From Heloderma charlesbogerti (taxonomy: Eukaryota; Chordata; Lepidosauria; Squamata; Helodermatidae), in contig JANEZZ010001632.1 of assembly GCA_026122225.1 (NCBI GenBank), forward strand, positions 186,001 through 250,000: a stretch of DNA of 64,000 nucleotides. Direction: 5' to 3'. Each line of letters starts with the position of its first letter. Positions within the stretch are counted from its first letter, which is position 1. This document shows, piece by piece, positions 48,890 to 61,792 of the stretch. The translations under genes and the position numbers were made by a program. A model generated the notes under the pieces. The model saw nothing but the letters and a program-made list of their open reading frames with translations. It did not search any database and was not told the origin of the DNA.

Positions 48890-49799
48890 TAGCTTCCACA
48901 CAAGCCAGGATATGAAGCCATGATTTAAAGTTGGTGTCTGAATCCTGGCTTGTTTGGAAGCCATTAATTATAGCTTCCCAGTTTGGATATAACAGGGATC
49001 TATAGTTAACTCATCTTGGCTTGTTCACTTTGTGGAATAAAGGGGCTGCATGCTGGAGCACAAAGCTCATCCATAAACCAGGATTTGATCATCCAAAGGC
49101 AGCCAATAATGTACGTGAAATTTTGTTGGCACTAAAGGGGTGGTTGTAGTAACACAGATTGGGTTTGGACTTTTTTAGCTAGATGTTATCCAAGCTGTTG
49201 TGATATTTACTATTTAAGCAGCAGATGTAGTTCAAGCTTTCTAAATCAACAACTTCCTCCTGTTTAACTGATCCCTAATGAAAATAGGCAGTGTTGGCAG
49301 ATAATCCCCCTGCCATGTTTATCTGGGATGCAATTTACCATCCCAGCTTTTTTCCCATTCTGCCAGATGACCCACAAGCATGTAATCCTTTTGGGGCCTC
49401 CCATTAATTGCTGCAGTACCAGTTGGTTGAACTATTGTAGCTTCTTTGTGGGCACCAAGCTCCATGATCTCAATGGCGTTCAGTTGAAGAATTTATGCAC
49501 ATCCTGTGGAGGTGCTCCATTTATTGAACTGGGCATGCAGTTAGCTCTGTTTTCTAGTTTCTTTTTATATATAACCCAGAAGCTGGTAGTTAAAAATTCA
49601 GAAGGAAATGCGTTCTCAAGAGCGGTGTGATTCTAATGCTAATTTGTTTTTTCAATGCAGGGGATTGGGAAGAGGTATTGTTCTCTTCTTGTAGCTTCCT
49701 GAGCACAGGATTAAAAACCGCAGGAGAGGGGTGATTGGGAAAGTACTTTTAAAAATCTGTGATTGTCATGGCACAGTGTTGCATATGCCATTTCAAAGA

Positions 49800-50640
49800 T
49801 GTTTAAGGTTTGGTTGTTAACATGTAAAGCCCTAAACAACTTGGGAACCAGGTTACCATAGGGATTGCCTCATCGCCTATGTCCCTGTCAGAGGTCTTCG
49901 CGATCCTTGGAAGGAGCATTTCTGAGGGTGCCGCATGCTCCTGAGGTTCGCCACAGGAGTACTTGTAGTAGAGCATTCAGTGTTGCAGCACATGCCCTCT
50001 GGAATGTGCTCCCCACTGACGTCAGACAGGCATCTACAGTTTTGATCTTTACGTGCCTGCTTAAAATCTACCTCTTCATTCAGGCTTTCCCTGAGGTGTG
50101 ACCCAGCCAGGAGTTATAGTTTTACTGTTGAGCACTAGGGATGTAGGGATTTTGTTAAATCCATTCTGTCTGTATTTCGCAGACTGTCAGGTGCCTTCTG
50201 TTCCATTATTTTTATTTATTTATCTATTTATTTATTATATTTCTATATCCCCCAATAGCCAAAGCTGTCTGAGCAGTTCACAAAATTATCCCCACATTGA
50301 TGGAATCATATATACATAGTTAGGGATGTACGAGAATTTCATTCCTGTGTGCAAATGTGTACTAGCACTAATGCACATTTACACAAATTCTCCCTAAAGG
50401 TAAAAAAAATGGTCCACAAGTCCGTGCAACTCAGATAAAGCCAGTCTGATGCAGAAGCCACAGGTAGGATTCATAGAAATCCAAACTCACTTGAATCTGT
50501 TGCAGATTTCTCCAACATCTCTATTGACCACTGATTATTTTATTGTATTTTATTGTTAATATTATCGATGATGGTGAAAACCACTTTGATAATTTTATTG
50601 GAAAGCGGTATACAAATTTGTGCATTTAATACATTAGAGG
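49800..50640 (+). mobile_element. L2-like LINE 3' region with an inserted repeat
   Basis: The frame at 49865-50101 includes RAFSVAAHALWNVLPTDVRQ and the LKIYLFIQAF end, as in L2-clade LINEs. A different A/T-rich repeat with CCAATAGCCAAAGCTGTCTG lies near 50210-50285, and the L2-type end GGAAAGCGGTATACAAAT is at about 50601-50618. Confidence 0.72.
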
Positions 50641-51078
50641 TTGATTTGCTGTAGGAATCATGGTGCCAAGAGAGAGCTTCCTTCCTGACTGTGAAAGGAA
50701 ATGTGATCAGGGGGCCATGCTAGAAATATGGGTCAGAGAATGGCCTGAAGGCTCATGATGCAGTTAATCTTCTGAAATGGGCCTGACTGTGTAAGGTTGG
50801 GGGCTACCTGAATCTGGACAGGAGGCTACCTGTGAGCCATATGTAAGCCACTCCCAGCTCCTCAGAGGAGAAATGTATATAACTGTAACAGAGTGATGTT
50901 CCAGCACTGGTTTAGAATGATTTCAGAATGTTTTTAGACCAACACCCTTCTATCTCTGCCCCATTTCAAGATCAGCACTTGGCCAAAGCCAACAAGATTT
51001 GGGGATGAAACAGGTAGTGACTGAATTCTGCCTAGGCTTCCGTTAAAAAAAACAGGTGTTGGTCTTGGTGCCATATAT

Positions 51079-51213
51079 TAGGGTGGGCAAAAAGTAGACC
51101 TTGGGATATTTTGGACTTCAGTTCCCAGCACTCCTGACAGTTGGCCATGCTGGCAGAGGCTTCTGGAAGGTGAAGTCCAACACATCTGGAGATCTACTTT
51201 CTGCCCACCCCTG
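51079..51213. mobile_element. Hairpin hAT-like short element
   Basis: TAGGGTGGGCAAAAAGTAGA on the left pairs with TCTACTTTCTGCCCACCCCT on the right. Flanking 8-mers CCATATAT and CCATACAT match in 7 of 8. Confidence 0.85.
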
Positions 51214-51419
51214 CCATACATGACATACAGGTCAGCTGGGTGGAAGTGGGTGAACGAGCCCTTCTTGACATGCAAAGCCTGCTGGTCACACCTTTCCTTT
51301 GGCTGAAGCCCGAAGCTACATGTTCGGCAGCCTCAACAGCATATGGGTCAAGGGGAGATTGGATGGAAAAGGTGCCTGTGATCTGAAGAAGGAGTCACTG
51401 CTTGGGAGTCGCATGTGCT

Positions 51420-52359
51420 AGCTGGGTTTTATTAATGACTTGGATGAGGAGGTGGAGGGAATGCTGATCAAATTTGCCGATGACATAAAATTGGTGGGAT
51501 AGCTAATACTCTGGAAGACAGAAACAAAATTCAAAGTGATCTTGATAGACTGGAGCACTGGGCAGAAAATAACAGCATGAAATTTAATAGGGATAAATGC
51601 AAAGTTCTGCACCTAGGAAAAAGAAACCAAATGCACAGTTACAAGATGGGGGATACGTGGCTCAACAACACTACAAGCGAGAAGGATCTTGGAATTGTTG
51701 TAGATCACAAACTGAATATGAAGCAACAATGTGATGTGGCTGCAAAAAAGGCAAATGCCATTTTGGGCTGCATTAATAGAAGCATAGCTTCCAAATCCCG
51801 GGAAGTACTAGTTCCCCTCTACTCAGCACTGGTTAGGCCTCCTCTGGAGTACCGTGTCCAGTTCTGGGCACTACACTTTAAGAAGGATGCAGACAAGCTG
51901 GAGAGGGTTCAGAGGAGGGCAACAAAGATGATCAGGGGACTGGAAACAAAGCCCTATGAAGAGAGACTGGAAGAACTGGGCATGTTTAGCCTTGAGAAGA
52001 GAAGACTGAGGGGAGATATGGTAGCACTCTTCAAGTACTTGAAAGGTTGTCACAGAGAAGAAGGCCAGGATCTCTTCTCGATCATCCCAGAATGCAGGAC
52101 CCGGAATAATGGGCTCAAGTTACAGGAAACCAGATTCCAGCTGAACATCAGGAAAAACCTCCTGACTGTTAGAGCAATACAACAATGGAACCAATGACCT
52201 AGGGAGGTGGTGGGCTCTCCCACACTGGAGGCATTCAAGATGACGCTGGACAGCCATCTGTCAGGGATGCTCTGACTTGGATTCCTGCACTGAGCAGGGG
52301 GTTGGACTCGTTGGTCTTGTAGGCCCCTTCGAACCCTACTATTCTATGATTCTATGGTT
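51420..52359 (+). mobile_element. CR1 LINE, 5'-truncated, 3' end intact
   Basis: Keeps the end of the reverse transcriptase: the catalytic FADD motif is coded at 51473-51484, then a frame change, then 206 open codons from 51577 with KFNRDKCKVLHLG, VAAKKANAILGC, LERVQRRATKMIRGLE and SLEKRRLRGDM, all typical of CR1. The 3' end is the usual ATTCTATG-type repeat at 52341-52359. The frame break and a stop before the normal C-terminus make it inactive. Confidence 0.95.
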
Positions 52360-53645
52360 GAAGTGCTCACAAAGCTGTCTAATGCTCATTAATCATAAAC
52401 ACTCTGTCTCTCTGTGTGTACATATTTGAGATATTTCTTATGCTGCCCTTCAGTGAAAACCTTTGGCATACAGAAGAATCAATAAATTAACAAAAAAATA
52501 AAATGAATGAAAATACAACAGGTAAAACGACAGAAATGGTGATTAAAAACAAACCATTAAAAATCCTGGGTTTTTTGTTGCAGTTAATGCTTTGCATAGC
52601 CATTTCCCAGTAAAAGAGAGATCAGGGCAAGGCACTCTTAAAGAAACCAAACTATATATTAAGTGAGGAACCAGTTCAGATAGTTCCATCTGGCCAAGCA
52701 CTTTAAGTATAAACTACCTAAAACCATGGCTTGTGTGGGGTAAGAACTGAAGCCAGACCTTACAGATGGTATAAATGCATGTCACTGTTTTGAAATTGAG
52801 TTATGCAGTTCTGTCTCATGACACTGTGTCTGTCTTGCGCTGTAGCCCAATCTGCTGTCTAGCACCGTATTGTCTGGAGAGGGGGAAAGAGGGAGGATAA
52901 AATGGGAAAATGGTACATTGCAGAAGAACTTGATAATGGGCTCAGTATCTCTTGTCCCTGTGAATGGGAAGGCATGTCTTGTCTCTTGTTAAAAATAGCA
53001 GGCTTTTTTCCCTTCAGTTTTTTTAGCTGTCCTTGGCTTATTCCCATTCATGTGGGAGTCCTTAATTGTGGTATCCTTGAAATTTGTATGGGTTACTTAG
53101 GAACTGTTTCGGGTTTGCAGAGCACCGGTCCTTGCCAATTCCGTTTTTAGCACAGTTGCTGGTCTTAGAAGAATTCTGTTCTCTGAGGTGAAACACTTTT
53201 CTCCATTAATCAAGAGCTTTTGGCAGCAGCCCTACACCGTATAGCACAAGCTGTGGAGAGAAAACTGATTGGCCTGACATCCTAAATCAAGCTGCCACTC
53301 CATGGCTGCTAAAAGGGGATGTGAGGAGAAACCAATTCTAAGCACAGCAGAATTGATGAGAGTTCCTGCCTTTACCTCGTTTGAATTAAATCAGTTCCAC
53401 CAGTCTTCTTTACTGATACCTTCTTCATCTTCATATTTTAAGTAATCTACTATGAGATCTGCCTTAACAAGAGACACTCCTGCTTTTTCTTTTCTTCTTT
53501 TTTTAAAATAATTTTAAACTTCCAAATTCACAGAATCACAACAGAAAGCCCTTATGTTTCGTTTTTATAATGGGTGCATTATAACTTGCCTGTGCATAAA
53601 GAGTATCACTGCAGCAATTGCAGAATATTGAAGTACCCTTTACAT

Positions 53646-53735
53646 GAGCCTTCCCCAACCAGGAGTGCAACTCCCGTCATTCCCGACCAGCATGGCCAAT
53701 GCCACATCTGGAGGGCACCAGGTTGTGGAAGGCTG
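53646..53735. mobile_element. Hairpin hAT-like short element
   Basis: Same family as 55201-55326, with an internal deletion. Flanking 8-mers CTTTACAT (53638-53645) and CTTTACAG (53736-53743) match in 7 of 8. Confidence 0.85.
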
Positions 53736-55200
53736 CTTTACAGAAACAACCAGCAGCACGGAAGCGGTGTGATCCAGGGTTGCCTGTGTGCAGAACATCA
53801 CCATCTGGGCAGGGCTGATTGCCTCAGTCTTTCGTACAGAACTGGTGCACTCTTCTTCACATGGCCGCATTGTTTACATAGGTGCTCCTGCAGTGAGGGA
53901 TTGCACTCCGTAGAAGCAACACCCACACCATGGGGAGTGCATGTGAAAGGCTCCTCAGAGAGCGCTTCTTCCGGAAGGAACAGATGCTCCCTTGATTGTT
54001 GACAGAGCATGGGAATCCAGAGAAATCTCTGTCCCATACAGATGTTGGAGCTCTTGATTACAAAAGGCTTGACAGCTGTGCCCCAGAATGGCTACTAAAT
54101 CAGACAATGGACAACACAGTCCAGATACTCAGTGGGCGTGTTCCTAATTGAATTGCAAACAAAGCAGCTTTCATGAGAAGTGCCTCACTTGCTGTCCTGA
54201 TTGCCTGGGCACTGGGATAGGTGGACAAAGGGTTTTTTTTTGCCTTTGGGCTTTGCGGATTTCAAAGTCTGATTATTGCTTTTTCTCACTTTAGCTTGTG
54301 ATTTTCACAATGACTGAACATGCCGGAGCAGCCATGCCCACCTGTCTAAATACTTCCTTTTCTCTACTAGGTTAAAATGTTCAAATATAATAGACCCTAT
54401 AGTGCCCGTGTGTTACCTTGCTAGAGCATTTTATCTTCAGCTGCATAAGCTGATTCTGGATTTTGTTTCTAGCTGCCATGAGATTATGGCTGAATGTTAG
54501 GAACTGGCTTTTAGAGTTAAAGAGAGCACGTAACCTGCATTTTTGAAGAACGCTGCATGACATAAATATGGTTCTCAAGTGGTCTTCCATATGCTGCTGA
54601 AGTTTGAAGTTTCCAGCTGTCAGGGTGCACCTTCTGACCTGGGCCCCCTGAGGAACTCCTTAAGGATCTCTTGCCTCCCTAAGAGTCTCACCCTGCTTCT
54701 TTTAAACTTCCCCTTCTCAGTAATGTGAGGTGACTGACACTCTAAACACAGGATTTAACCACAGCAGTTTACTGATAAATTGAAGCAAGCAATCACAACT
54801 ATAGGTGTTTACACAATAGAGCTGAGTGATACAAAAGACTTTAAAAGAAAATAAAAGTTGCAAAATGCAAGTTCCTTCACACTAGCTGTACTTAGACTGC
54901 TCTAGGCTTTTTCTTCCTGCTCCCTCTTCAGGCTCTGGTCTTCTGACTCTACTCTCACTTCAGGCTCTGGCTGTCTCTGCTCTTACTGACTCTCTCATTC
55001 TCTTTATATACCCTCCTCTTTCATAACCGAAAGTACTGTTTCAAACCTGAAGAAATGAGACTTAAGTGGAGAAATGAAACTACTCCTCTCAGGGTTTCCG
55101 CCTCCCAATAGAAAACTTCAGGCCTCTAAACCTGACCTTTTTTCTTTTGCCACCGTAGGCCTCAAACCTTCATAACCAGCTCAGAGTACGAACTCTAGCA

Positions 55201-55326
55201 CAGCCTTCCCCAACTTGGTGCCCTCCAAGATGTGTTGGACTGTGGCTCCCAGTATTCCCAGCCAGCATGGGAATGATGGGAGTTGCACTTCAACACATCT
55301 GGAGGGCACCAGGTTGGGGAAGGCTG
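55201..55326. mobile_element. Hairpin (palindromic) hAT-like short element
   Basis: The whole element folds back: CAGCCTTCCCCAACTTGGTG at the left and its inverse CACCAGGTTGGGGAAGGCTG at the right, with arms of about 50 bases. Flanking 8-mers CTCTAGCA and CTCTGGCA match in 7 of 8. Confidence 0.9.
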
Positions 55327-55621
55327 CTCTGGCAGCTTGTAATGCTCACCTACTGTACAAGGATGAGTGTTATGACTCCTTGAGTTCTTCTCCAGATCAG
55401 ATTTTAATCCATCAGAGAAGAACTCAGTCCCTTCCCTACACCACCGTTCAGCCTCCAAACCCATTCCCTCCCACCCGCTTACGTGGTAGCTGATCCTCTG
55501 GCAGTGCGTGGAAGGAAGGAAGGTCTCTCCTTCCCCATTCCCAGTGCCAAAGCAGTGTCCCAGGCACCCTTGGAAATGTAGTTTTCCCAGCCAGTAGATG
55601 TCCTGGGAATACTATTTTACC

Positions 55622-55805
55622 TATTTGTAGCCCACTTTTCCTCCAGGAGCTCAGGGTAGCATATATTTTGTCCTCACAACAACCCTGTGGGGTAGGCTGG
55701 GCCCAAGGCCATCTAGTAAGCTTCATGGCTGAGTGGGGATTTGAACCTCGGTCTCCCCAGTGTTAGTTAGATACTCCAGTCACAATATCCTCACTGGCTC
55801 ACATT
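55622..55805 (-). mobile_element. Sauria-type SINE
   Basis: CTCACAACAACCCTGTGGGG, AAGCTTCATGGCTGAGTGGG and TTTGAACCTCGGTCTCC mark the core and box B in minus orientation; the head ends near CTCACTGGCTCA. Confidence 0.88.
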
Positions 55806-58799
55806 CCTTTCTTCTTCTTGCCACTGCCAACTGAGCAGTAGTGACTAGGTAAGTGGGTAGGAAGGAAGTGGCTTGGAGGGTCCTAGTGGCTGGAGATCAG
55901 AGTTCATCATGCCCTGTGTGTGTGTGTTTTGGGGGTGTGTGCGATAGACATAGACTTGACTTGTAATTTGGCTCAAAATAAGCTGAGCAATTCCCTGGGG
56001 GTGGGGGTGAAATAGCTTGGCTTGCTGAGCCCAAGTTGAATTTGGGTTTCTTGGGTTGAGGGTCTCTGCATCCCTATTCTCATCCAGACCAGACCAGTTT
56101 ATCTTCAGCTGTCAAACTGTGTCATGTGGCCTTGACTGTTCTATGAGAACAGGAGCAGTGGTTTAAGGCTGATGTCCATTAAATAGAAGATTTTTGGCAA
56201 CCCTGCAGAGTTAAAACATCTAAACCCCTTAAATGTGTGTTTCTAAAGGAATTGGTGAATGTGTTCTTTTTAACAGTCATTGCTCATTACCACTTTTATT
56301 ATTGAGAACTCTCCATTCAGTCTCCTGCTCTGTAAGTGAGGGAAAGTTTGAACAAAGTTTACTGTTGCATTCAGGCTTTGTTTACACATACTGTTCCAGA
56401 CCATGGACCATACTGACACCTCTTAATGTGTGAATGCCAGAATGGATGCAGATGGCTACCACCTGTACATAACTCTGGGCAGCATTTTGTGACTCAGCAA
56501 TTCTGTATGCGATGTGTGATAGTGGCGCGCATATGTATTCCTCCCTGCATACAAAGTGTGGTGGACGATGTGAGAGCTGTCTTTGTAAATTAGGAACTGG
56601 TGGCTGCCAGCTGGCTCCTGGGCTGGTGCTGGAGGCAGTGCTGGAGGCAGTGCTGGCATTTCTTCTGAAACTACAGTTGTGGCAGTGCCTCAGCCCTTAG
56701 CTCCTCTACTTGTTATCAGCATTTGTGGATAGGGACAGGGGGAGGAGCGGCCATTCGACTCAGTGCTTGGTGTGGAACCCTAACCAGTCTTTTGGGGTGG
56801 CTAAGAGTGCTGTGTCCGACATTATCTGAGCTATGTTAAGAATCTAAAGAGTGCCTGAGTCAGAGCATTGTTTGCAGGTTTTGTTGCCTCGGGCTTTTCT
56901 CTGAAGTACATTGATTTGTCTTGTTTCATACTGAAGAAGTGTCATGACTTTAGCTTCAAACCTTATTTTGTGCCCTAATTCAGTTTTGAAAATGCACGCA
57001 TGGAAACAGCTAGAAAACAGAGATGGGGAATGGTTAGAGCAGTGTGCTGTTTCGGATTTGGAGAGGACACACTGAAGATTCAAAGTGGCATACTGCAAGA
57101 ACATTAGTTGTGGTTATTTTTTATGTCCTGTTATATTTATCCAAAGTTTGGGAAACAATCGTTTACAGTGGCTAGTTCTGATGATCCTGCAAACTATGGT
57201 TTGGGGGATCACAAACAAGCAACAGCAAGCCTCAGGATCCCCCTTCCCTATGCATGAGGGAAGTATATCAGAACAAAATAGGATATCCTGCAGTGCAGGC
57301 CTCCCTGTCATCTTCCAAGGGCTTTGCAAAGCTGTATCTGTCCTGCTCTGGCTGGGTCAGCCTCTTGTGTTAGGCAGATAAAGGGGCAGATCCAACAGGC
57401 AAGTCAGTTAGGCAGGCAAATAGTCAACCACAGAGGTATCAGTCCAGTATAGCATCAGTAGTCAGGATACAGGATGCAGTAGTCAAAGCACAGTATGACC
57501 CAGCAAGTAGGTGATTTCCAGAAAAAAGGTCTGAGGCACAGCTGATGTCTAAACACAGGAGAATAGACAAAACAGGAACACAGTCCAAAAGGCAGAATCA
57601 AGCAGGAGTCCAGAGATCAGTAGAACAGAGGTTTAGTCGCAAGGTCAGGGTTGGAGGACACTGGAACACAAAGGAAGACTTTGTCTCCAGCAGCTAGTAA
57701 GCACTGACTGAAAGCGTATATAGCCAGAGCTTCCAGAGCCTCACCCAGGGCTCAGCTGCAGTTCATTACCAGTCCTCCGGCAACAGTCCTATTCATGAGG
57801 AGGGTTTTGCTCCTGAGAAGTTCTTTCCTCTTGAGGAGGCTTCCTTTGTAACCAAGCACTCCTTCTCAGAGGAACCCTGCTGGCCTGCCTCTTGAGACGA
57901 CAGCACTCTCGGCGGCTAGGTAGTTGCCCAGAGGCAGAGCTCCCCTCCTCCTGCAGGGATGGACCCACAGTCATCATCCCCAAGGGCCCAGGCTCCCCCG
58001 GGTCTCCTGGTGTGGGTGGTTCCTTGAAGGAGCCAGAGCTTCTCTGAATTCCTCCAGCAGGGACATAATAGTATCTCTGTCACTAGCTTCAGCCAGGAGT
58101 GTGCAGCTTCTTACAAAATGAGAGCGTCAAACTGGAAATGCATCATCCCAACAGTCATAGGGGCAGTCCCAGGTGCTATCCCAAACCGTCACATCTGGCA
58201 AAGTCTAATTTGAATCTCTGCTGCCTCCTCCCATATTTCATCTTAAGACTCTGACCAGTACAGGCTTCATAACTTTGACATTGTCAGCTTTTCTCCCCCA
58301 CTCCTCCAACCCCCGTCTGCTTTTATAACATCTTGCCTGATGAAGATCTGAAAATCTCAGAAGCTTACACATTTTTGTGACCTCGAGCTGGCCTAGTAAA
58401 GGTATTACCCTAATATGGATCAAGCTATTTCGCTGTTCCTTGCTGGACAAGGCTTTAGATTGTGTAATAGGATGCATTATTAATCAGTTTGACATTGTGG
58501 GATAGTCCCATGGGCTCTGTGTCTGTGGGTGGATGGATATATGGATTTTGCCCTCAGATTTCTGTGAATAGGACTATCACTGGGTTTGACTTAAGGCAAT
58601 ACCTGGCCAGAGTCTTGGACTTTACAGAGGAGGGTTAATAATACTCAGGTGAGGTTTCTCAGTGGGAGCTAATAGTTAGAAGTTTGCTTCTTTACACAGG
58701 GCCACTCTGGGGTGTTCTGAATAAGAGAAGAAGAAAATCAGAGAAGAGGGAGGAGGACATACTTTCCTCAAGCTGAGGATGATGTAATCTAAGTCTATG

Positions 58800-58997
58800 G
58801 CCTGGTTCGCACAATCATGGAGGAGAAATAAACCATGGTGGCTTATTCATTCATAATCTCTCTCTCTCTCTCTCTCTCTCACCCCCCCCCCCACACAGCC
58901 CTCTATCTCCGTGTGGGCATGCTGGTCAATTGCTGGGGCGGTTAGCATAATTACCCTCGGCAGCGTAGCTTCTCATGTTGTGTGAACCCGGCCAGGG
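58800..58997. mobile_element. Short inverted-repeat element
   Basis: GGCCTGGTTCGCACAATCAT at the left is mirrored by CATGTTGTGTGAACCCGGCC at the right. The ends resemble the hairpin at 39842-40134. It contains a TC microsatellite. Confidence 0.75.
58856..58894 (+). repeat. Microsatellite (TC)n and poly-C
   Basis: TC repeat followed by a run of C. Confidence 0.93.
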
Positions 58998-59768
58998 TGG
59001 CTTGATGCCATGGGTAACAAGCCACCCAGAACCCTGCCCAGGGGGTGGGGTCTGTAGGCTTACAGCATCAAGGGATCTAGGGGTGTCTCTGTCTGGAGAT
59101 AAGACTTGGGACAGTGGACTTGGCTGTCTGTTGGACTGTTTAAGCTGTGCCTTCCTTCAGTGCTCAGCCGGTATATTTGTAAATAAACCCAAACATTACA
59201 AAACACTATAATTGTCCAGTGATTTCTTTCCAAGGGAAACCAAACTTGGATAAGGTTTGCACCCCTGGAACTTCCCACCATTCGGGAAAGTTGGACAGAG
59301 AATAGTATGTATGTATGTATAACATTCTCTCTCATCAGTTGATAATATCACTTTGTGACACTCACTTGATCAACTGGCTTCATTGAAAACCATTGCATCT
59401 GAAGTCTGGTGAAAGATCTGTCACTAATCTCTCCCCCCCACCTCTCTCTTGGTTAAGTATAACTATCAGTACAGCGCTGCATCTATTATTCAAAATTTTG
59501 TTTTCTCTTCAAGCTGCCATATATTGTTTATTTCCTATCTGGGATAGCAGGATTGCGAGGCAGAGAAACACTACCCTTGCGCAGCTGTTCGTTTTGTGTA
59601 GAAGTGAGCATGTGGAGGGGGAGATCGAGGGTCATGCCTGCTGGCCCTGTGCCACTTGTACAGCCATACACCTACCACATATGGTGCAGATTTCATATGT
59701 GAGCATGTGCATATAGGCTTCTGTACAAATGGTACTATGAATGTGTCGACGTGAGGGTGGGCATACAG

Positions 59769-59987
59769 CAGGGATGGGCAACTTCCAGGGGTCCATGGGG
59801 CCATTTTTGCCCTACGGGCCCCCGCCATGGGCCGCAGTCTGCAGGGCGCCCCCCCTCGGGGGCTGAAATCACTTTGCCTACAGAGTGCTGCAGTGGTTTA
59901 ATTTAGCTTGTTTCCAAGCTAAATTTAACCCTTTGATTGACAAAAGGGGCCAAATTGTTTGGGTGCTTGATAGCTGCTACAGATGCC

Positions 59988-60024
<37 letters not shown>

Positions 60025-60148
60025 TACACACACACACATACACACACACACACACAGATACACACACACATACACACACACACACAAATAAATAAATAAA
60101 TTCAGGGGGGCAGAAGGGGGCCGCAAAGTTACATGTTACCCACCCCTG
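59769..60148. mobile_element. hAT-like non-autonomous element with perfect 8-bp target duplication
   Basis: Ends are CAGGGATGGGCAACT and the inverse of CAGGGGTGGGTAACATG. The flanks carry identical 8-base GCATACAG at 59761-59768 and 60149-60156. It contains a large CA-rich microsatellite and no coding capacity. Confidence 0.88.
59990..60103 (+). repeat. Microsatellite (TA)n(CA)n, interrupted
   Basis: TA then CA units with TA interruptions, ending in AAATAAAT repeats. Inside the hAT-like element 59769-60148. Confidence 0.95.
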
Positions 60149-60279
60149 GCATACAGGCATGAGTCTAATTCCCTTCCTCCTTTGCAGGACATTAATTTCT
60201 GCTAATATAGGTAATTGCTCTGATTGCAGTTCCACATTTAAGGATCCTTAATAGAAACTTCCTTGTTTCATTTCTGCAG

Positions 60280-60451
60280 AACCTCGAGGTTACATGGAAG
60301 GCCTCAACCACTCCATCATGATGTCCGACAGTCCCACGGGCCCAAATCCAGCTTTGTTGCGGACTGATGTGCAGACAAGTCCTTCCTGTCAGCGGCCTTT
60401 TGCAGCTACATGCACATTTGGCAATAATAGCTCTGTCCTGAGAGGAGAGAG
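60280..60451 (+). CDS. TNS3: TNS3 internal exon
   Basis: Acceptor TTTCTGCAG ends at 60279. The first two bases (AA) complete a GAA codon with the G left by exon 26331-26414, then the frame is open for 56 codons and ends with two bases of overhang before the donor GTAAGA at 60452. The translation begins EPRGYMEGL and carries MSDSPTGPN, which aligns with the tensin-3 linker that follows the PETPY block. It is far from its upstream partner and 18.6 kb downstream of the internal CpG island, whose candidate coding exon also ends in the phase this exon requires. Confidence 0.93.
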
Positions 60452-60834
60452 GTAAGAAAACTGTAGTCTGCTCTACTTATTTTTATTTCCCAGCCATCTC
60501 ATTTGGGTGGAGAGGAAATCGATAAGCTGCTCTGGAGTGTTCTTCCAGGAATAATTCTTTAAACAAGTTTGTGACCCTGCCTTGGGTTACATCACCTTGG
60601 AGGTATTGCTAGGAAAACATTTTGCGTGCGTAGCTGTCACTCTTAGTACTGCTTTGAACACCTTCTGGTTATTTTCCGTTCATGCCAGGCCTTGTCCATG
60701 CCTGCATGTGTATGGAGAAATGCAAGGTGTGAATCAGCAGTGTTTGGATTCAGCTGGAATAAGTTGTGATCGTGCTTTTTCCCACTGCCACAATAATAAG
60801 GGTTACTGCTGACTATTGTTCACATATTATCTTC

Positions 60835-61040
60835 TATCTGTACCCCAGCTTTCCTCCAAGGAGCTTAAGGTGGCATGCAACCACAATTTTGTCATCACAC
60901 CAACATTGCAAAGTAAGTTAGGCAGATGGACAGTGACTGGTCAGGTCACACAGTGAGTTTCATAGATGAGTGAGGATTTGAACCTAGGTCCTCCCAATCC
61001 AAGCCCAATATTATATGATATACCACACTGGTTTTGTTCT
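60835..61040 (-). mobile_element. Sauria-type SINE
   Basis: TTTCCTCCAAGGAGCTTAAG, CACACAGTGAGTTTCATAGA, TTTGAACCTAGGTCCTC and ACCACACTGGTTTT mark tail, core, box B and head in minus orientation. Confidence 0.88.
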
Positions 61041-61559
61041 AGATTAATATAATATACACAGTTGCCTTTCTTTAACTAAGAAAAGCAGGCAGATTGAAAA
61101 TAAGTAACATATATTTGCAATATCAAGAAATAGACAGCTAAAAACAGTTAAAAATGATCAAATACCATTGTAGTTACAACATTATTAAAATAAAAGGCAC
61201 AGACAAAATCTAAAATATGAAAACACAAATGATGAAAGGCTAGCTAGCAATTATATCTGAAGCTTATTTGCAAGTAGGGATGGGAGAACAATGGATGCTC
61301 AAGCTCACTGAAATTGTCTGAACATTACTTCAAAGTTCAGTTAGGCTCCCTCCTGGCTCTCATTTGTGATCTGTTTTTCGGTTCGTTCAAATGGGAGAAG
61401 TTGTGCATTTTTCAAAAGTTGCATATTTTTAAAGTTGTGCATTTTTAAAATGCAGATTTTGCAAACGTGAATGCAAAGGTCAAGAATTTGCAAACATTTT
61501 TGAGGTTGCAAACAGCATTTTTGCGTGATTTGTAGACTGAGACAAAATTCTCATACATC

Positions 61560-61792
61560 CCTCCTTGAAGTATAGGACTCAAATTCATAGGAACATGTGA
61601 ACTGCCCTGTCCTGTGCTGGACCATTGGTCCATCTAATGAAGTACTCTAGTGGTGCTCCAATGTCTCCAACAGAGGTCATTCCTAGCTTTGCTACCTGAG
61701 ATTCTTTTAAGTGAGGGTGCTAGGGATTGAACATAGAGCCTTCTACATACAAAGCACATGTTCTTCCATTGAGCTAGGTGCCATCTCCCTCT
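61560..61792 (-). mobile_element. tRNA-derived SINE remnant
   Basis: Same family as 7462-7640: GGACCATTGGTCCATC end, GGGATTGAACATAGAGCCT box B region and TTCCATTGAGCTAGGTGCCA head in minus orientation. Confidence 0.78.

Larger units (their letters stand above)
26415..60279 (+). other. TNS3: TNS3 intron, 33.9 kb
   Basis: The longest intron in the window. It holds L2-like and CR1/L3-like LINE pieces, SINEs, many palindromic elements, a long hairpin at 39842-40134, the C-depleted block at 33726-34775 and a CpG island at about 41150-41930. Stretches such as 30770-31670, 32850-33700, 35000-37380, 44005-45520, 45725-46310, 46560-47240, 52360-53640, 53745-55190 and 55810-58790 show no gene and no repeat I can name. 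Confidence 0.85.

Noticed and set aside
53574..54002. 142-codon plus-strand frame
   Set aside because: It runs through the hairpin element at 53646-53735 and has no recognisable domain.
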